Shown: positions 15,569 to 24,183 of the stretch, in pieces
How the letters are laid out: every line of letters begins with the position of its first letter
Position numbering within the stretch: the first letter of the stretch is position 1
Assembly: GCA_937973565.1 (NCBI GenBank)
Contig: CALJKQ010000216.1
Span: 1 to 24,183, forward strand
Reading direction: 5' to 3'
Length of the DNA stretch: 24,183 bases
Source of the DNA: an uncultured Saprospiraceae bacterium
Lineage (GTDB): Bacteria > Bacteroidota > Bacteroidia > Chitinophagales > Saprospiraceae
Translations under genes and position numbers: made by a program
The notes under the pieces: model-generated
What the model was told of the DNA's origin: nothing
Database searches by the model: none
Seen by the model: only the letters and a program-made list of their open reading frames with translations

Positions 15569-18500
15569 TCATTTATCTTTTTCTGTCAACAATTTTCGTA
15601 AGCCTTGGGACAATTTGGTTTTGGTCTCTACCATGGAACCAAATTCGTTTTTATAACGTAAGCCCAAACCATACTTTTGCCGGCGACTGGTAAGACTGAT
15701 TTCATCCAGATCGTATTTTCCATACAATTTTAAGTTCAACTGCCGGTCTTTGGTCAATGCATATTCGATGAAAAACTCAGGTACAATGTAGTTGTTGAGA
15801 TTGATGATGGAGTTTTGTCTCACATAATTTCCACCTACGTTGATGGAAAGCCTTTCATCCAGAAATCTGAATTTATTTTTGAGTTTGACTTCTATTTCTG
15901 TTGGTAATATAGAACTATTGCCTGTTACACTTTGAAAAGACGTATTGTTTCTTAAATCAATATCAAAATCAATACCCGAGATCAATCCATTTTCTTCCAA
16001 AGCTTCATTGACGAGCCCTGTCACAAACATAGACAATTGACTGCTTACAAATTCACTGAGCGTATTGATACCGGCATTCTGAATGAGGTTGTTGAAATTG
16101 TTATTGGTTACAACGTCTGAAATGGTATTGGAAGGTATGAAGGAGTTGAACACAATCAATCCAAAAACCTGGCTATTGTAATCTGAAACATTGTTCCTTA
16201 GCAAACGCACCTTACTATCGGTATAACTTTTCAACTCTCCGGTTAGGTTGGGAAATTCAAAGTCAAATTTTACGGATGGATTAAATAAAGTATTGCCAAG
16301 GATCAACTTCAAATTAACTGCGGTTGATACAGCCGCTGCATTTTTCAATTGGTCTGTGACCAGGTATTCAGTGAGGAACGAAGTTAGTGGCGTCTTTACC
16401 GCATAATCTGCTTCTATGTTCAGAGATGCATTGATTGGGTTACCTGTCCAGCGGATGGTACCTCCCTCTCTAACCAGGAATGGCTTATTCACAAAATTAA
16501 AGGCTGTAAATAGGTAATTTCCCCTTGCAATGGTGTAAACACCAAACATGTCGAACTCACCTTTGTTCGACATGGATATTCTCAAATTGCCATTTCCAAC
16601 ACCGGTAATGATATCATTTTTAAATTCATCAAATATCATGTTGACCACCGCATCCTGCGTCATGGAAAGGTTCATTTCTATGGAAATGCCTTCTACCTTA
16701 ATTTCCTGATCTTTTGCCAAACTGTCTTTGCTTTGAGCAAAAAACTTTTCTTTTTCCACGAAAGTGATAAAGGACTGTGACGAAGCTGTCCTGGACTCTT
16801 TTATGGGCATATTGATTACGGTACCCGGTTTAGTAACCGCATTAATGACCATCCGTGGCGTATTGACCGAACCGCTAAAATCTACAGAAACCTGGCCTCT
16901 GCCAATGCCGTAATAAATGGGATTATCAAATTTAGTGGTATTGATAGCGATTACATTTTCACCGGAAATTCCTACATCCAGATAAAAATCTTTAAAAAGT
17001 GTGTGGTTGAGTCTTCCTTCAATAAAACCCGGGTTACCTTCTGAATCGGTAAGTTTAGCACCTGTCAGATCGATGTAACTCTCCGTAATTTCAAAATCCT
17101 GGTTGTCGAAATAGTACGTTTCACCAAGGTATATAACTTTTACTTCACCACCATAAGCAGTGCCTTTGCCATCGATTTTTATTTTGGGAAGTACACCTGA
17201 AATGGTAGCGTCAACATCGACACCACCTTTTACATTCTTTATGCCAGCTTTGAGGATGTATTCAAGGAATTTTAAACTCACTTTTTTCCCCTTCACTTCT
17301 GCATCTACGGTTTTGGTGTCAAAGTTGTATTCCCCATTCAACTTTAAGGCCATGTCGTCCTGTTCTCTGCTGAGAGAAAGAAGCACTTCCATAGGTCTGT
17401 TTTCTTCCTTTGCCAGATCAAGAGACAATTCTCCATAAGAATCGTTATTGAGTAATAAGTTGGGTATGTTGACTGTACCCGACAGACTGGGGGATGGATT
17501 GAAAATATCATCTATCCTCAATGTACTGTTCAACTCTCCTCCCAAATAAATTTTGTCGTAATTGATGATGGGATTGATGGAAGCCACGTCCAATTTCACC
17601 ATTTTTAATGCCAGGCCCCGGTTTAAAATATCGGTAAGCTCCAATTGCCTGGTTCCATCCGTCAATGCCAGATTTTCAATATCCAGGTATTCCTTTCCAA
17701 ATGAGATTCGGGTTTCATTGGATATTTTCCATCTTTTATCAAACAATTTGATATTGTTTTCGATCAGAGAAAATGTGTATCCGTTGGTGTGCGGGAATAG
17801 TTTTCCCTTTATCTCAAACAATTGTATAGAATCCAGAATTTTGGAAGCGTTTATTTCAAATATTGCTTCATCGCCATCCATGACCGTTTGAATATCCATT
17901 GCCTTGAATTTGCGACCCGATACTTCCGCACTGTCCAGATGAATCAACAAATCTCCTTTTGAAGCCGTATTATTGACCATAAGGTTGATGTTGAAAAAAT
18001 TCAGATCCTTGATTTTAAGCAGTGGCAGATTGGAAACAAAAGTCAACTCTTTTCGATCTGACTGAATAGCTCCTTTGGCCTTAAAAGATTTTAAGTTATA
18101 ATCCTTTAAACCCAGCAGTCCAAAAATTTTACCCGCATCAAAAAGAGATAAATCAAATCTCAGCGATTGTCGATTCTTGATGGACTGTGACTGTATATTC
18201 CAGTTTCGGGTGTGATAGGGGTAATTGCTTTTTATTAAAAACTTACAATCATCAACTATGGTATTCAAATTATAAATACCTTCCAGTTTGACATCGGCAA
18301 AATCTGATGTAAAATCCAGGCTTCGCGCATCACCACTGGCCACAAGAGAAGTAAGGGCCACATTACCCAAATTGTAAGTAGTATCATTCCTTACTATTCG
18401 GACACTATTTCCATTAAGTGTACCCAGAAGATTATTGATATTATCACCCTCCCCTATCAGCGACAAAGTGCCTGTAATCATGCTGATGTCTTTCGAAAGG

Positions 18501-20410
18501 TTGAGTGCCCTTAAATTAAGGTTATTGATATTGGCATCAAAATTAAAATGGGGAACTTTTTCTGCAAATGACGCGCTGCCTTTAAATCCAAAGTCTATGT
18601 TGGGATCGGTAGAATTTATCACACCCGTAAAAGCATTGGAGGCCAGATTGCCAAGAATTTTAATTTCTTTATAATTGTACTTTTTCAACTCCAACCGCTC
18701 AACGGTTGCTTCCAAATCAGCACGGGCATTTCTGAACACCAAACTTTCGCCATCTCTGATATTGGCTTTGACACTCAACTTTCCGAAATCCTGATTGCCG
18801 CTCCAGGTACCGAGATCAAAATCTATCAAATGAAGGTTTCCTGCATATTTTGCCTTGTCGCTCCCTTTTTTAACATCCAGTCTTAAATCAAGATTGGCGG
18901 TACCAAGGTCGGTTTTCAGTTTTCCATAGGCAACAAAATCCTTAAGGTAGCCATCGAAATTGCCGGAAAAGTCGATATCTCCCAGTAAATAAAAGTTCTT
19001 TGGTGGATTGAAACCGGGTACAATGTCGCTGATGAAATTGATATCAGTGAGCATCTTATTTACCCTCAGATTGATGAGAGTTTCTTCAGGATCATGAAGA
19101 TTGCGCACACCCAATCCTCCGGCAAAATATAGATGATTGGCCAATTGCAGTGTCAAATCGGATCCTTTGAGATTGGCCAATCGACCTTTAAGCCTGCCAT
19201 CTAACTCAAGCGTCTCATTTTTATGCTTTTTATAAAATGAAGACTTAGCGAAGGAAGGCACAAAATAGCCTAACTCCAGAAGTGAAATCTTGCTGTTTTC
19301 CAAATCTGCATCAATCACTACCTTATTGGCAAAGTCTTTAAGAGATTCGATGCCGTTGTATCTCAATACCACTTTTTTGCCGAGATTTGAATTTCCGGTT
19401 ACGATTTCAAGATCATCCAGCGCTATCATCTCGTGATTCATCCGGAATGCCGGAATTTTAAGTTTTTCGAGGATAAAGCCGGCAGTAGAGGATAATTCAA
19501 CATTGTTGACTACCGCATAAATATCTTCAATACCCCCGTATTGCAGATGTTGAATGTCAAGATTGATGTGGTGAAAAGCAAGGTGATCCGGATCAAAAAT
19601 GTAGGCTTCTTTAGATTGAGATTGCAACCTTTTATCCAGGTTCAATAAACCATCGCTGATATTTATTTTGTCGATATTCAGGCATAATTGTTTGACGTCA
19701 GAAGACTTTTGATGTTTTTTGTCATCATTGTTTTCGGAGGGCGTTTCACCGTGAGGTAAGAAGGTCAAAATCTGAAATTCGGGCTTAATAAGATTCAATG
19801 CAACAATATCAAAATCCAAATTCTCCAGATCGAATTTCCTGAAGTTAATTTTCCCCTCTGCCAATCTGGCGATCAGGTTCTTTTGGTTCTTTTCATCAAG
19901 TATGGAAAAATCCAGATTTTTGATGTAAAACTCCCTTATTTTAATACTTACGGATCCGGAACTGGAATTGTTGCTACCTGAGCCTAATTTTTCAAATAGT
20001 TTAACCAGATTGAGTTTACCATCAATGGGATCCGTTTCCAAAGAAAATTTTGGATCAACGAGTGATATGCTTTTTATCTCAACTTTCTTCTTTAAAAGAG
20101 AAAATAAATTTCGAGAAAGGCTGACATCAAGACTTTTTACATTCATCAATGTATCACCTTGTAGATCTCTTATGGTAAAATCATTGAGTGAAAGTCCTTT
20201 GAACATACTCACATCGATACGAGAAAGACTAACATCGGCTTCCATTTTCTCGGACAAATAGCCGGTAAGTTTTCCGGACGCCCAGTGCTGGATAACAGGA
20301 ACATGGAACAATAATGTTACCAAAAATGGAATTAGAAGCAAAAACAACAAAAACCAACCCAATCTTTTAAAGATAATTGGGAACCCTTTTTTTGTTTTCT
20401 TTTCTTCCAT
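15569..20410 (-). CDS. tamB: TamB-like translocation and assembly module protein (DUF490)
   Basis: This very large envelope protein of 1613 residues belongs to the AsmA-like/TamB group, inner-membrane anchored proteins that span the periplasm as a long hydrophobic-groove beta structure. They are linked to outer membrane protein assembly and phospholipid transport. A short basic N-terminus precedes one membrane helix (about 18-37), then an AsmA-like start with VSLSRIDVSMFKGLSLNDFTI and LQGDTL. Degenerate beta repeats fill the middle. The C-terminal DUF490 domain occupies roughly 1250-1590, with GGTIRWTGNPINASLNIEADY and QVFGLIVFNSFIP. No signal cleavage site is seen. ATG 20410 is preferred over TTG 20413. 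The partner barrel TamA is not adjacent. In the minus direction it is a single-gene unit. Confidence 0.92.
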   Translation of the reverse strand: MEEKKTKKGFPIIFKRLGWFLLFLLLIPFLVTLLFHVPVIQHWASGKLTGYLSEKMEADVSLSRIDVSMFKGLSLNDFTIRDLQGDTLMNVKSLDVSLSRNLFSLLKKKVEIKSISLVDPKFSLETDPIDGKLNLVKLFEKLGSGSNNSSSGSVSIKIREFYIKNLDFSILDEKNQKNLIARLAEGKINFRKFDLENLDFDIVALNLIKPEFQILTFLPHGETPSENNDDKKHQKSSDVKQLCLNIDKINISDGLLNLDKRLQSQSKEAYIFDPDHLAFHHINLDIQHLQYGGIEDIYAVVNNVELSSTAGFILEKLKIPAFRMNHEMIALDDLEIVTGNSNLGKKVVLRYNGIESLKDFANKVVIDADLENSKISLLELGYFVPSFAKSSFYKKHKNETLELDGRLKGRLANLKGSDLTLQLANHLYFAGGLGVRNLHDPEETLINLRVNKMLTDINFISDIVPGFNPPKNFYLLGDIDFSGNFDGYLKDFVAYGKLKTDLGTANLDLRLDVKKGSDKAKYAGNLHLIDFDLGTWSGNQDFGKLSVKANIRDGESLVFRNARADLEATVERLELKKYNYKEIKILGNLASNAFTGVINSTDPNIDFGFKGSASFAEKVPHFNFDANINNLNLRALNLSKDISMITGTLSLIGEGDNINNLLGTLNGNSVRIVRNDTTYNLGNVALTSLVASGDARSLDFTSDFADVKLEGIYNLNTIVDDCKFLIKSNYPYHTRNWNIQSQSIKNRQSLRFDLSLFDAGKIFGLLGLKDYNLKSFKAKGAIQSDRKELTFVSNLPLLKIKDLNFFNINLMVNNTASKGDLLIHLDSAEVSGRKFKAMDIQTVMDGDEAIFEINASKILDSIQLFEIKGKLFPHTNGYTFSLIENNIKLFDKRWKISNETRISFGKEYLDIENLALTDGTRQLELTDILNRGLALKMVKLDVASINPIINYDKIYLGGELNSTLRIDDIFNPSPSLSGTVNIPNLLLNNDSYGELSLDLAKEENRPMEVLLSLSREQDDMALKLNGEYNFDTKTVDAEVKGKKVSLKFLEYILKAGIKNVKGGVDVDATISGVLPKIKIDGKGTAYGGEVKVIYLGETYYFDNQDFEITESYIDLTGAKLTDSEGNPGFIEGRLNHTLFKDFYLDVGISGENVIAINTTKFDNPIYYGIGRGQVSVDFSGSVNTPRMVINAVTKPGTVINMPIKESRTASSQSFITFVEKEKFFAQSKDSLAKDQEIKVEGISIEMNLSMTQDAVVNMIFDEFKNDIITGVGNGNLRISMSNKGEFDMFGVYTIARGNYLFTAFNFVNKPFLVREGGTIRWTGNPINASLNIEADYAVKTPLTSFLTEYLVTDQLKNAAAVSTAVNLKLILGNTLFNPSVKFDFEFPNLTGELKSYTDSKVRLLRNNVSDYNSQVFGLIVFNSFIPSNTISDVVTNNNFNNLIQNAGINTLSEFVSSQLSMFVTGLVNEALEENGLISGIDFDIDLRNNTSFQSVTGNSSILPTEIEVKLKNKFRFLDERLSINVGGNYVRQNSIINLNNYIVPEFFIEYALTKDRQLNLKLYGKYDLDEISLTSRRQKYGLGLRYKNEFGSMVETKTKLSQGLRKLLTEKDK

Positions 20411-20438
20411 CAAGTAAATCTGCCTGTCTTGTAAAACG

Positions 20439-20446
20439 TAAAGATA
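20439..20446 (-). promoter_or_regulatory. Possible -7 box for tamB
   Basis: The minus strand reads TATCTTTA, one mismatch from TAnnTTTG, giving a leader of about 23 bases. No -33 TTG is seen at normal spacing, so this is weak. Confidence 0.3.
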
Positions 20447-20535
20447 CGAAAATCAACCCTTAAATTACTGTTAAATATCAAGAAATCAGACATGTGCGTG
20501 CAATATAGTCTTCGGGCAAATGAAAAACTTATTTG

Positions 20536-20567
20536 TTTGGACAAAACATTGAAAACACTTTTCTTTG
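20536..20567 (+). promoter_or_regulatory. Possible -33/-7 promoter for the acyl-CoA dehydrogenase
   Basis: TTTG (20536-20539) and TTTCTTTG (20560-20567, one mismatch from TAnnTTTG) are separated by 20 bp, within the 17-23 bp range known for Bacteroidota. The leader to ATG 20595 is about 21 bases. Confidence 0.4.
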
Positions 20568-20594
20568 CTGAACGTTTACGATTAAAAATATTAT

Positions 20595-21734
20595 ATGTTC
20601 GAAAGCATAGAACACCTTGAAATCATTGAGCATTCAGCTGCTGAATTTGCTAAAAAACACATTTTGCCCAACGTAATGATTTGGGATGAGGATCAACATT
20701 TTCCGGTTGAAACCATGCGAGAATTGGGAAAACAAGGTTTTTTGGGTGTTTTGGTGCCTCATGAATATCAAGGTTCAGGTCTCGGATATCAGGAATACGT
20801 GAGCATTCTCACAGAAATTGGCAAAGTGTGTGGCTCTATCGGTCTGTCAGTCGCCGCTCACAACAGTTTGTGTACAGGTCACATCCTTGCATTCGGAAAT
20901 GAAGAACAGAAATCAAAATACCTACCCAAACTTGCCACAGGTGAATTTATAGGTGCCTGGGGACTTACTGAAGCGAACACCGGCAGTGATGCCATGAGGA
21001 TGAAATGCGTTGCTGTGGAAGATGGTGATTACTTTGTATTAAATGGAACTAAAAATTGGATCACACACGGAAAATCCGGTGATGTAGCGGTTGTTTTAGC
21101 TCGGACCGGTGAATTACTGGACTCCCGCGGCATTACGGCATTCATCGTAGAAAGAGGCACGCCGGGCTTTAAGGCGGGTAAAAAAGAAAACAAGTTGGGC
21201 ATGAGGGCTTCAGAAACTGCCGAACTCATTTTTGAAGATTGCAGAATTCACAAATCCCAGGTCTTAGGAAATGTAGGTGATGGCTTCATTCAGGCTATGA
21301 AAGTGCTGGATGGCGGTAGAATCAGCATAGCCGCCCTATCTTTGGGCATCGCCAAAGGTGCCTATGAAGCCTCGGTTAAATACGCAAAAGAAAGAGAACA
21401 ATTTGGACAACCCATTGCCAATTTCCAGGCCATTTCCTTTAAGTTAGCCGATATGGCAACCAGAATTCAAGCGGCCGAGTTGCTCACAAGAAAAGCAGCA
21501 GAACTCAAGAATAAAGGTGAAAAAGTAACCGAAGCAGGAGCTATGGCCAAGTATTATGCTTCAGAAGTTTGCGTCTATGCATCTAATGAAGCGGTTCAGA
21601 TTTTTGGTGGTTATGGTTACACAAAAGACTTCCCTGTAGAAAAATTCAACAGAGACTCAAAGCTATGCACCATTGGAGAAGGGACCAGCGAGATTCAGAA
21701 ACTGGTTATCAGCAGATCCATACTCAAAGACTAA
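20595..21734 (+). CDS. Acyl-CoA dehydrogenase (short/medium-chain type)
   Basis: This FAD flavoenzyme of 379 residues, the typical length for butyryl/short-chain family members, introduces the alpha-beta double bond into acyl-CoA in beta-oxidation or branched amino acid breakdown, passing electrons to ETF. The N-terminal helical domain runs to about 115. The FAD/substrate region has GAWGLTEANTGSDAM and LNGTKNWITHG. The C-terminal domain has KYAKEREQFGQPI and QIFGGYGYTKDFPVEKFNRDSK. The catalytic base is Glu362 in GEGTSEIQ. Chain-length preference cannot be fixed. It is a single-gene unit whose stop codon overlaps that of convergent hscA. Confidence 0.95.
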   Translation: MFESIEHLEIIEHSAAEFAKKHILPNVMIWDEDQHFPVETMRELGKQGFLGVLVPHEYQGSGLGYQEYVSILTEIGKVCGSIGLSVAAHNSLCTGHILAFGNEEQKSKYLPKLATGEFIGAWGLTEANTGSDAMRMKCVAVEDGDYFVLNGTKNWITHGKSGDVAVVLARTGELLDSRGITAFIVERGTPGFKAGKKENKLGMRASETAELIFEDCRIHKSQVLGNVGDGFIQAMKVLDGGRISIAALSLGIAKGAYEASVKYAKEREQFGQPIANFQAISFKLADMATRIQAAELLTRKAAELKNKGEKVTEAGAMAKYYASEVCVYASNEAVQIFGGYGYTKDFPVEKFNRDSKLCTIGEGTSEIQKLVISRSILKD

Positions 21735-23596
21735 TTAATTTTTTTGCCCGATAAGGCATTTACCACTGCATTATCCATAGCTCGGTGCGCCAAGGGCAGT
21801 GCGTAGTCATTGATTTTTTGAATCAGGGAAAGCAACTGATCCTTTCCCGCTGTTTCGACAGCACCGGAAAGCTCGTTTTTCAGATTTGTAAGTGCGGTTA
21901 TTTCAGTATCACTAAGAATCGATTGGTTGATGCCAATAAATTTTTCAATGGAGCTCACTGTACTTCTCGCCTCGTTTAAAGCTTCAATCTTATTTTTTTC
22001 TTCCCTGTCTTTTTCAGCTTCTTTTATAGAATCCAAAAGCAAAGCTGCCATTTCTTCGTCGGATATGCCATATGCCGATTTTATGGTTACTTCCATTGCT
22101 GTTTCAGATCTCAACTCCTTGGCCCTCACTGTAAGGATGCCATCCGGATCCAAGATGAACAAAACTTCAATTTTCGGTAAACCTGCCGGCATGGGAGGCA
22201 AATTTTTAAGCGTAAATGAACCCAATTTACGGTTGTATTTTACCAGATCCCTTTCCCCCTGGTAAACCGTGATGTTTAGGTTTTTTTGACCATCAACTGA
22301 AGTCGTATAATGTCTGCCAATTCTTGCCGGCACTTTCGTGTTACGCGGTACTATTACATCCATCAATCCACCCAGCGTTTCGATACCCAAAGAAAGAGGC
22401 GTTACATCGAGAAGCAACAAGTCTTTTCTGTTTCCCGACAATATATCAGCCTGGATAGCAGCTCCGAGGGCTACTACTTCATCCGGGTTGACTTTGTCAT
22501 GGATTTCACAAGCAAAATATTGCCCGACTTTCTTTTTTACCAAAGGAACCCGGGTGGAACCTCCAACCATAACAACCGTATCAATCACATCAACGCCCAT
22601 GCCTGCATCCAACAAAGCTTCTTTGCACAACTGAATTGTTCTTTCTACCAGGGGTTCAAATAATTTTTCGGCTTGACTCAGACTCAAAGACAATTCAATA
22701 CCTCGCCATGATTGGATAAATTGGTTTTGGTCAGAGAGTTGCATTTTGGCATTTTCAGCCAGCCAGCGTAGCTCATGAAGATAGGCCCCGTGGCTTTCTA
22801 ACACAAGGTTATCCAACTGAGCAAGCCAGTATTCATAAATGGCCAAATCAAAATCATCACCTCCCAAAAAAGTATCACCTTTGGTGGCCAACACTTCAAA
22901 AACGCCCTCTTCAATGTGCAAAATGGAAATATCAAAAGTGCCTCCTCCCAAATCATATACGGCAACAGTGGATTTTTGATTTTTATCCAATCCAATGCCA
23001 TAGGCAAGACTTGCTGCCGTTGGTTCATTTACAATTCTCAACACATCCAAACCTGCCAATTTACCGGCATCTCGGGTTGCTTGTCGCTGAGCATCATTGA
23101 AATAGGCCGGCACGGTTATAACCGCTTTGCTGATTTTTTTACCTATTGCTTTTTCACCCTGATCGACGAGCGAGCGCAGCAGATAACTGCTCAATTCTAC
23201 AGGTGAATAAAATTTGCCATTCACTTCAACCTTTACCAGACCATCTTCCTCGGTTGATGGTACCAGTGTATATCCCAATCTGGTTGATTCTCCGCTAAGA
23301 TCCTGATAAGATTTTCCCATAAGCCGTTTTATGGAATAGAGGGTAGCCAAAGGCTCTGAATCGAGGAACTTTTTTGCTTCATTGCCTACACTATAACCGC
23401 CATCACCAAAAAAATGTAAAATGGAAGGAACTATAGCATTCTTTTGGCCATCTTTTAATATTGCGGGTTGCCCATCCTCTTGAGCAAGCGCGATGAGACT
23501 GTTGGTTGTGCCAAGATCAATGCCCACCACTACCTCACTGGACGCAGCAGCTAACGCTGATACACTGCCTGTTTTTATATCTATTGGAATCTTCAT
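21731..23596 (-). CDS. hscA: Fe-S cluster assembly chaperone HscA (Hsp70 family)
   Basis: This specialised Hsp70 of 621 residues (HscA is about 616 in E. coli) helps move Fe-S clusters from the IscU scaffold to apoproteins, with HscB as co-chaperone. ATPase motifs: GIDLGTTNS (25-33), NEPTAA (about 190), YDLGGGTFDIS (about 212) and VGGSTRVP (about 341). The substrate-binding domain begins near LLLLDVTPLSLGIETLGG (about 391), with a helical lid from about 505. The N-terminus MKIPIDIKTGSV before the ATPase, and the absence of the long DnaK C-terminal tail, separate it from DnaK. No isc or hscB gene is in view. It follows tsaD by 26 bp on the same strand, so the two probably share a transcript. 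Confidence 0.92.
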   Translation of the reverse strand: MKIPIDIKTGSVSALAAASSEVVVGIDLGTTNSLIALAQEDGQPAILKDGQKNAIVPSILHFFGDGGYSVGNEAKKFLDSEPLATLYSIKRLMGKSYQDLSGESTRLGYTLVPSTEEDGLVKVEVNGKFYSPVELSSYLLRSLVDQGEKAIGKKISKAVITVPAYFNDAQRQATRDAGKLAGLDVLRIVNEPTAASLAYGIGLDKNQKSTVAVYDLGGGTFDISILHIEEGVFEVLATKGDTFLGGDDFDLAIYEYWLAQLDNLVLESHGAYLHELRWLAENAKMQLSDQNQFIQSWRGIELSLSLSQAEKLFEPLVERTIQLCKEALLDAGMGVDVIDTVVMVGGSTRVPLVKKKVGQYFACEIHDKVNPDEVVALGAAIQADILSGNRKDLLLLDVTPLSLGIETLGGLMDVIVPRNTKVPARIGRHYTTSVDGQKNLNITVYQGERDLVKYNRKLGSFTLKNLPPMPAGLPKIEVLFILDPDGILTVRAKELRSETAMEVTIKSAYGISDEEMAALLLDSIKEAEKDREEKNKIEALNEARSTVSSIEKFIGINQSILSDTEITALTNLKNELSGAVETAGKDQLLSLIQKINDYALPLAHRAMDNAVVNALSGKKIN

Positions 23597-23622
23597 ATAT
23601 CAAAGACAAAAAACACTTAACA

Positions 23623-24183
23623 CTAAAATAGGTTCAATTGGTCATCTTCCATTCGCCACCTCGGTTCCGGTGACGAAGTCAATTCAGCCAACTCACCGTT
23701 TTGAAATTTATACCATGCTGCAATGGCAATCATACCTGCATTATCTGTGCAATATTGGAATTCAGGGATATAAACCTTCCAATTCAGCTTAAAAGCCAAA
23801 TCCATAAGTCTTTGTCGCAATCCCCTGTTGGCAGCCACACCTCCTGCAATAGCTATTTGCTTTATTCCGGTTTCTCTGGCGGCCTTTTCGAGTTTTGAAA
23901 GTAACATGTTGAGGATGGAGTTTTGAACCGAACTGCATAAATCATTCAGATTGTTTTCAATAAAATGCGGATCTTCCTTAACCTGAGATTTAAGAAAATA
24001 GAGAACTGACGTTTTAAAACCCGAGAAGCTAAAATCAAAACCCTGCAAATTTGCCTCAGAAAATTTGAAAATGGGTTTGCCCAAAGCAGCCCTTCTATCA
24101 ATCTCAGGACCTGCAGGATAGCCCAGCCCCAACATTTTCCCGGTTTTATCAAATGCTTCTCCGGCAGCATCATCAATGGTTTG
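23623..24183 (-). CDS. tsaD: tRNA N6-threonylcarbamoyladenosine transferase TsaD (N-terminus missing)
   Basis: Only the C-terminal ~186 residues are in the window; the frame stays open to the right edge, so the N-terminal ~150 residues (with the HxxxH metal site) lie outside. TsaD, with TsaB and TsaE, transfers threonylcarbamoyl from its adenylate to A37 of ANN-reading tRNAs. Visible family motifs are TIDDAAGEAFDKTGKMLGL at the edge, FDFSFSGFKTSVL, IAGGVAANRGLR and CTDNAGMIA. It is upstream of hscA by 26 bp and probably co-transcribed with it. An internal ATG at 24135 is not the true start, because conserved TsaD sequence continues upstream of it. Confidence 0.95.
   Translation of the reverse strand, partial: QTIDDAAGEAFDKTGKMLGLGYPAGPEIDRRAALGKPIFKFSEANLQGFDFSFSGFKTSVLYFLKSQVKEDPHFIENNLNDLCSSVQNSILNMLLSKLEKAARETGIKQIAIAGGVAANRGLRQRLMDLAFKLNWKVYIPEFQYCTDNAGMIAIAAWYKFQNGELAELTSSPEPRWRMEDDQLNLF

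Noticed and set aside
1..24183. Search for tRNA, rRNA, CRISPR, IS ends, attachment sites and riboswitches
   Set aside because: No tandem repeat array, no terminal inverted repeats with a transposase, no cloverleaf-like or riboswitch-like sequence was seen by eye in the intergenic regions.

Overview
The window looks like chromosomal DNA of a member of the Bacteroidota, possibly the Saprospiria/Chitinophagia side (the rank below phylum is a guess). The evidence is a short primary sigma factor of the Bacteroidota type without region 1.1, a GldC homologue, a TonB-dependent receptor, a large TamB, an alpha-2-macroglobulin, and seven exact TAnnTTTG (-7) promoter boxes upstream of genes with short leaders and no clear Shine-Dalgarno. 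There is no phage, IS, CRISPR or RNA gene that I can see. Base use looks uniform, and nothing suggests recent transfer.

Layout, left to right. 1-4768 (minus): alpha-2-macroglobulin running off the left edge. 4912-5559 (minus): Prx6-type peroxiredoxin with an intrinsic terminator behind it. 5639-6613 and 6653-7033 (minus): long-chain polyprenyl diphosphate synthase and a START-like domain protein. 7267-8136 (plus): rpoD, followed directly by a TonB-dependent receptor (8159-10186) whose signal-peptide codons contain a strong terminator hairpin. 10348-11226 (plus): accD, convergent with gldC (11232-11579, minus). gldC is divergent from pepD (11651-13117, plus), which overlaps arfB (13107-13529, plus). 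13667-14713 and 14716-15564 (plus): a fatty acid desaturase coupled to an MBL-fold hydrolase. 15569-20410 (minus): tamB. 20595-21734 (plus): acyl-CoA dehydrogenase, tail-overlapping hscA (21731-23596, minus), which lies downstream of tsaD (23623-24183, minus, cut by the right edge).

Most genes are housekeeping or envelope functions: lipid supply (AccD, desaturase, acyl-CoA dehydrogenase, polyprenyl synthase), outer membrane biogenesis and uptake (TamB, TonB receptor, alpha-2-macroglobulin), protein synthesis and turnover (ArfB, TsaD, PepD), redox and Fe-S maintenance (Prx, HscA). They form short units of one or two genes, not one pathway. Packing is tight. Three convergent pairs meet with 5 bp, 4 bp and minus 4 bp between them, and no intergenic stretch exceeds 300 bp. 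The longest, 7034-7266, is AT-rich and holds the rpoD promoter.

I see no convincing new multi-gene system. The most interesting points are the rpoD terminator embedded in the receptor's signal peptide, the loss of the thioester motif in the alpha-2-macroglobulin, the interlocked gldC/pepD promoters, and the desaturase-MBL hydrolase pair.
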